Assembly (NCBI RefSeq): GCF_900108515.1
Contig: NZ_FNWW01000002.1
Location: 124,001 to 188,000, forward strand
Source of the DNA: Halobacillus karajensis
Lineage (GTDB): Bacteria; Bacillota; Bacilli; Bacillales; Halobacillaceae
Direction: 5' to 3'
DNA length: 64,000 nt
Below the pieces are notes generated by a model. The model did no database searches. It was not told the origin of the DNA and was given only the letters and a program-made list of their open reading frames with translations. Positions 59,882-64,000 of the stretch are shown piece by piece (within the stretch, counting starts at the first letter, position 1; each line of letters begins with the position of its first letter). Position numbers and translations under genes: made by a program.

Positions 59882-61366
59882 TTACTCCTTTATCACAGAA
59901 TCAATGTAGATTTCTGGATCCATCAAGTATTGCGAAATTGATTCGATTGTTGGGAAGAACCATTCTGCACCTACACCCAAAAGTACAGAAACTGTGAGTA
60001 AACCAGCGGCTGGAAGTACCATGAGGTTTCCTGTTTTCTTTCGCTCAGGTATAGGGATATCCATCTTTTCTCCCCAAAACCCACGAATGAAAATACGGAT
60101 CATGGAGAAAAGAATAAGAAGACTCGACACAAGTCCGATAATCACGATGAAAATCTCTTCTTCTCCTAGACCACCGCGTAACAGTTGTAGTTTACCCATA
60201 AATCCACTGAATGGCGGTATTCCTGCCAAGACAAGGGAGGCAATAAATAAAAGCCATCCAAGAACTGGATAATGGTGAATTAAACCGCCCATCTTACGAA
60301 GATCAGAGGTGCCAGCGACATAAGCAGTAGCGCCTACCAGTAAGAAAAGCACTCCTTTGATAACCATATCATGTACGAGATAGTAAACCGTTCCACTAAT
60401 GGACACTTCTGTAAAAATTCCTATTCCCATCAACATAAATCCGACTGCTGGGATAATGTTGTAAGCTACGATTAATTTAATGTTATTTGTCGAAATGGCG
60501 CCCACGACTCCGAATATCATGGTGAAAGCTGCCAAATATATAAATAATGTGTGTGTCAGCCCGACTTCATGGTTGAAAATAAGACTGAAGGTACGTAAGA
60601 TCGAATAAATACCAACCTTCGTCAGTAATGCTCCAAACAATGCGGAAACCACAGGGTTTGGAGAAATATATGGTCGAGGAAGCCAATAATAAAGCGGGAA
60701 AACTGCAGCTTTGGTCGCAAAGACAAAGAAAAACAGTATTGCAATAGTTGTTAAAATACCTTGTTGTTCCACTTCCTGAACTCTCTGAGCAGCTTGCGCC
60801 ATGTTTACCGTACCTACGACAGAGTAGAGGAAGGCAATGGTTGTTACAAATAACATGGAGGAAAACAAGTTGATCAGTACGTATTTGATCGATTCTCTTA
60901 ACTGGGCTTTCCCATTTCCAAGAACAATCAGTCCATAAGAAGCCATGAGCAGGACTTCAAAGAATACGAATAAGTTAAATAAATCTCCTGTAAGAAACGC
61001 ACCGCTTACGCCTGAAATCAATAAAAAGAAGAAACTGTAAAAATAGTAGGATTCTTCTTTTTCAGATAAGGACTGAGGTGCAAAGAAGACACAAGCGACA
61101 GCAATAATATTGGTCGTTAACACAAGAGTCATTGCAAGCAAGTCTCCTACAAGGACGATTCCGAATGGGGCTTCCCAGCTTCCCATTTCAAGAACAATGC
61201 TCCCCTGATCCCTCACTTGCATAAAAACCAAACCAACAATAACCAGATTGATAATGGCAAGGCCTTTGGATATATTCCGTACAAGTGTAGTCTTTTTGTG
61301 TATGAATGCTACGAGAATGCCGGCGATTAACGGCATCAAAATAGGTAATACAGCTAAATTACTCAT
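59882..61366 (-). CDS. mrpD: Na+/H+ antiporter subunit MrpD
   Basis: Large antiporter-like subunit (494 aa, about 14 helices) homologous to complex I NuoM/N. FEVLLMASYGLIVLGNGKAQLRESIKYV carries the transmembrane Glu of the ion path. ATKAAVFPLYYWLPRPYISPNPVVSALFGALLTKVGIYSILR holds the conserved lysines. LVHDMVIKGVLFLLVGATAYVAGT is also typical. It overlaps mrpC by eight bases and is followed by mrpE. Confidence 0.95.
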   Translation of the reverse strand: MSNLAVLPILMPLIAGILVAFIHKKTTLVRNISKGLAIINLVIVGLVFMQVRDQGSIVLEMGSWEAPFGIVLVGDLLAMTLVLTTNIIAVACVFFAPQSLSEKEESYYFYSFFFLLISGVSGAFLTGDLFNLFVFFEVLLMASYGLIVLGNGKAQLRESIKYVLINLFSSMLFVTTIAFLYSVVGTVNMAQAAQRVQEVEQQGILTTIAILFFFVFATKAAVFPLYYWLPRPYISPNPVVSALFGALLTKVGIYSILRTFSLIFNHEVGLTHTLFIYLAAFTMIFGVVGAISTNNIKLIVAYNIIPAVGFMLMGIGIFTEVSISGTVYYLVHDMVIKGVLFLLVGATAYVAGTSDLRKMGGLIHHYPVLGWLLFIASLVLAGIPPFSGFMGKLQLLRGGLGEEEIFIVIIGLVSSLLILFSMIRIFIRGFWGEKMDIPIPERKKTGNLMVLPAAGLLTVSVLLGVGAEWFFPTIESISQYLMDPEIYIDSVIKE

Positions 61367-61697
61367 AATCGTTACCCCTTAGTTGCTCCATATTATCAGT
61401 GCCATTAACTTTGGCAGCACGATAAGCTAATACAAGTAATAGGCTTGTGACACCGAAACTGATGACAATTGACGTTAATATCAAAGCCTGCGGGAGCGGA
61501 TCTGTATAGTTTTCAATTCCTTCTGTTAGAACCGGTGGTGCCCCCGTTTTCAACTCCCCCATCGTTAGTATAAATAGGTGGGCCCCATGGGAGATGAGGC
61601 CTGTCCCGATAATGATGCGCAACAATTGCTTTTGAAGGAGGTTATAAACACCGGTTGTGAAGAGGATGCCGGCTAAAACAGCCATGATAATTTCCAT
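61359..61697 (-). CDS. mrpC: Na+/H+ antiporter subunit MrpC
   Basis: NuoK-like Mrp subunit, 112 residues, three helices. LLRIIIGTGLISHGAHLFILTMG and DPLPQALILTSIVISFGVTSLLLVLAYR are diagnostic. It starts three bases after the mrpA stop, with no mrpB between them. In the standard order mrpA-B-C-D-E-F-G this position follows mrpB. Confidence 0.94.
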   Translation of the reverse strand: MEIIMAVLAGILFTTGVYNLLQKQLLRIIIGTGLISHGAHLFILTMGELKTGAPPVLTEGIENYTDPLPQALILTSIVISFGVTSLLLVLAYRAAKVNGTDNMEQLRGNDYE

Positions 61698-61700
61698 TAT

Positions 61701-64000
61701 TTATTCCTCCTCCTTGTTTTTACGAAGTCGAATCAATCCAAAGATTGCCATAGCAGCAATGCCGAGTACTACAATTTCAAATAAGGTATCCAGTCCACGG
61801 AAGTCAACAAGGATGACGTTTACAATGTTATCTCCTCCGCCGAGTTTATAGGAATTGTCTACAAAATACTCAGAAATGGAATCGAAGAACTTACTGCTAT
61901 GAGAAGATATGGCAACCATGGTCATTAACACTCCAAAACCAACGGAGATGACAAGGTTGAGAATCTTCGTGCTTACAGGTTCCTCTTTCTTCCTGAGTTT
62001 AGGCAAGTGATAAAAGACAAGTAAGAATAGAGCAACCGTTACGGTTTCTACAATCAACTGAGTAAGGGCTAAGTCTGGTGCTCTGTAGAGAACAAAAAGC
62101 ATGGAGAGCCCATAACCAACGACTCCTAAAATAAGGATAGCAGCAATACGGTTATTGGTGATTGCTGTTCCCACAGCTGCAATTACCATCATTATTGCTA
62201 CTAGTATTTCCGGGGTCGTTATCTCAGCTACATTGGATGTATCGATTGTGAATCCACCTGTAATAGCCATAAATGCAAAAGAAATGACGATGATTGCAGC
62301 AAGAATAAGACGGACATAACGTCCTAGTGAACCGTTCATATATCCTTTTGTAATGTTCTTAGAATAGCGTTCCATACGGTCCACCGTACCATCATAAACC
62401 TTATTCATACTGAGCACACCTGGTACGAATCGATAGACAGGTGCCCATACTTTTCTCGATAGAGCTAATATACTTCCAAATACTACTACAGTAATTGACA
62501 TAATAAATGGAGGGATAAAACCATGCCAGAAATAAATGTGTTTCTCTTCTAACACCGCTCCCTTAACAGATTCTGCTGCATGAGCAATGAATGGTTCGTT
62601 GATCAGGCTTGGAAACAGTCCAATAATAATTACGCCTGCAACGAGAATAATCGGTGAGATCAACATCCCAATAGGAGCTTCATGCGGCTTCTTTGGTAGT
62701 TCCTCTAAATGAGACTTCCCGCGAAAAGTCCCGAAGAAGAAGTACATAGAGTATACAAACGTGAAAATACTACCAAACACAGCCAAGTAAGGTATGCTTG
62801 CCTGTAAGAACCCTGCAAATCCTGTACTTGCTGCCTCCAAATGTAAAGAAGATTCAAAAAACATTTCTTTACTATAGAAACCATTTAAGAAAGGTAAAGG
62901 CAGTCCAGCCATGGAAAAAGAAGCGATAATAGCAAGGGTTGCTGTCATAGGCATAAACGTCATTAAACCGCCTAGCTTCCGTATATCTCTCGTACCTGCT
63001 TCGTGATCCACAATTCCTGCTATCATAAATAAGCTTCCTTTAAACGTAGCATGGTTAAGAATATGGAACACTGCACCGAAAATAGCAACTTTCGTACCGA
63101 ACCCAAGCATAGCCATAATCATTCCGAGCTGACTGATTGTTGAAAATGCTAGAATTCCTTTTAAATCTATTTGTCTTACTGCCATATAAGATCCCCAACA
63201 CAAGGTTACGATACCCGCGAGCGAAACGATAATAAAAAACCATTCATTCGCTGAGAGCATTGGAGAATAACGGGCTACTAAATAGATTCCAGCTTTAACC
63301 ATCGTTGCTGAGTGCAAGTATGCACTAACGGGTGTTGGAGCTTCCATAGCATCCGGAAGCCAGATATGAAATGGAAACTGAGCCGACTTTGTAAAGGCAC
63401 CCAACAATAATAAAATAAGGATTAACGGGAAAAATTCACTATTAAGTATCAGTTGTTGCTGATCAATCATTCCCTGGATACTTGTTGTATTGGTAAGAAT
63501 ACTCATGAAAATAAGTGCACCAAGTAAACTCAATCCACCAAATACGGTAATAAGCATTGATTTTAATGCCCCATACCTTGATTCTTTCTTATAGTTCCAA
63601 AATCCGATCAATAAGAACGAAGATAGGGATGTAAACTCCCAAAAGCTATAAAGAGCAAATACATTATCTGAGAGGACAACCCCGAGCATAGAACCCATGA
63701 ATATTAAGAAATATACATAAAAATGTCCCAGTTGCTCTGATTTATGCAAATAAAAAATCGAGTAAAAAGCAACTAGGGAGCCTATACCGCTGATCAAGAG
63801 TACAAATAGTAAACTTAATCCATCCAAATGGAAGACCATATTGATATCAAGTGATGGAATCCAAGAGTATTCATGGATAACAGGTTCAAATCCTGTCCCT
63901 AAAAAGCGTACAAAATAAATAAACACGAGTACAGGTACGATTGTGACAAAAAAACCTGTATGTACTTTATCTTTCCACTTACTTAAAAATGGAATGAAAA
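61701..64000 (-). CDS. mrpA: Na+/H+ antiporter subunit MrpA, N-terminus outside the window
   Basis: Largest Mrp subunit, a NuoL-like antiporter. About 765 residues are visible, and the frame stays open to the window edge (FIPFLSKWKDKVHTGFFV at the edge matches the MrpA N-terminal region), so about a dozen residues are missing. Proton-path segments FWEFTSLSSFLLIGFW, KSAQFPFHIWLPDAMEAPTPVSAYLHSATMVKAGIYL and HILNHATFKGSLFM are present. The C-terminal MbhD- and MbhE-type parts follow (YRAPDLALTQLIVETVTVALFLLVFYHLP; VNVILVDFRGLDTLFEIVVLGIAA). There is no appended MnhB domain. Confidence 0.95.
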   Translation of the reverse strand, partial: FIPFLSKWKDKVHTGFFVTIVPVLVFIYFVRFLGTGFEPVIHEYSWIPSLDINMVFHLDGLSLLFVLLISGIGSLVAFYSIFYLHKSEQLGHFYVYFLIFMGSMLGVVLSDNVFALYSFWEFTSLSSFLLIGFWNYKKESRYGALKSMLITVFGGLSLLGALIFMSILTNTTSIQGMIDQQQLILNSEFFPLILILLLLGAFTKSAQFPFHIWLPDAMEAPTPVSAYLHSATMVKAGIYLVARYSPMLSANEWFFIIVSLAGIVTLCWGSYMAVRQIDLKGILAFSTISQLGMIMAMLGFGTKVAIFGAVFHILNHATFKGSLFMIAGIVDHEAGTRDIRKLGGLMTFMPMTATLAIIASFSMAGLPLPFLNGFYSKEMFFESSLHLEAASTGFAGFLQASIPYLAVFGSIFTFVYSMYFFFGTFRGKSHLEELPKKPHEAPIGMLISPIILVAGVIIIGLFPSLINEPFIAHAAESVKGAVLEEKHIYFWHGFIPPFIMSITVVVFGSILALSRKVWAPVYRFVPGVLSMNKVYDGTVDRMERYSKNITKGYMNGSLGRYVRLILAAIIVISFAFMAITGGFTIDTSNVAEITTPEILVAIMMVIAAVGTAITNNRIAAILILGVVGYGLSMLFVLYRAPDLALTQLIVETVTVALFLLVFYHLPKLRKKEEPVSTKILNLVISVGFGVLMTMVAISSHSSKFFDSISEYFVDNSYKLGGGDNIVNVILVDFRGLDTLFEIVVLGIAAMAIFGLIRLRKNKEEE

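Noticed and set aside
61701-64000. MrpA-MrpB fusion as an explanation for the missing mrpB
   Set aside because: The protein ends with the usual MrpA C-terminal segment and has no MnhB-like region appended. Its length, about 780 residues, fits MrpA alone.

Overview
The window is a 64 kb piece of chromosome from an endospore-forming, low-to-mid G+C member of the Bacillaceae. Gene content and order closely follow the Bacillus subtilis mreD-to-greA region: min genes, spoIVF, rplU-prp-rpmA, spo0B-obg, pheBA, safA, ruvAB-queA-tgt, secDF, recJ-apt-rel, hisS-aspS, 6S RNA, rarA, cymR-iscS-mnmA, recD2, alaS, mltG-trmR-udk-greA. An NhaD-type carrier, an Mrp antiporter operon and an RNase E/G gene point towards a halophilic or alkaliphilic relative (Halobacillus/Pontibacillus/Virgibacillus type) rather than B. 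subtilis itself. This placement is inferred from content and order only.

Layout. 0-6.2 kb: end of the shape gene mreD, division-site genes minCD, the sigma-K protease operon spoIVFAB, an RNase E/G homologue, and the L21-Prp-L27 cluster behind an L21 leader. 6.3-9.7 kb: spo0B-obg-pheB-pheA. 9.7-14.7 kb: spore morphogenesis genes (safA, a CotS/YsxE-like kinase fold, a YhcN/YlaJ lipoprotein, bofC) mixed with nadE and yebC. 14.7-19.2 kb: ruvAB, a DUF2905 protein, queA, tgt, yajC. 19.2-26.6 kb: membrane proteins (TIGR04086, NhaD/ArsB carrier, DUF421, SpoVB), comN and secDF. 26.6-32.4 kb: recJ-apt-rel-dtd. 32.4-37.8 kb: an SH3b amidase, T-box-controlled hisS-aspS, and 6S RNA. 37.9-48.6 kb: rsfA and rarA on the minus strand, then a YczE-like protein, cymR-iscS-mnmA, a TPR protein, recD2, an unassigned TIM-barrel protein, a zinc-ribbon protein and a PerM-like permease. 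48.6-57.9 kb: T-box-controlled alaS, ireB-ruvX-yrzB, mltG-trmR-udk, greA, yrrS-mtnN. 57.9-64 kb, minus strand: an uninterrupted sigK and the mrp operon, which runs off the window end.

Themes. (1) The sigma-K checkpoint is well represented: the intramembrane protease SpoIVFB, its partner SpoIVFA, the checkpoint regulator BofC and the substrate pro-sigma-K are all here. (2) tRNA biology is dense: wobble-base modification (queA, tgt, iscS-mnmA, trmR), three tRNA synthetases, D-aminoacyl-tRNA deacylase, and two T-box leaders whose specifier and discriminator contacts can be read directly. (3) Recombination and repair: ruvAB, ruvX, recJ, rarA, recD2. (4) Sodium/proton homeostasis: an NhaD-type carrier and mrp.

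Most unusual points. The mrp operon passes directly from mrpA to mrpC with no mrpB. The hisS-aspS leader reads an aspartate codon, not histidine. The RNase E/G homologue lacks the zinc-link cysteines. trmR sits next to udk without the hydroxylase genes that separate them in B. subtilis. A metal-binding-type TIM-barrel gene is inserted after recD2. I see no prophage, insertion sequence, CRISPR array, tRNA or rRNA gene, and no clear defence or other accessory system. The window is essentially core chromosome.
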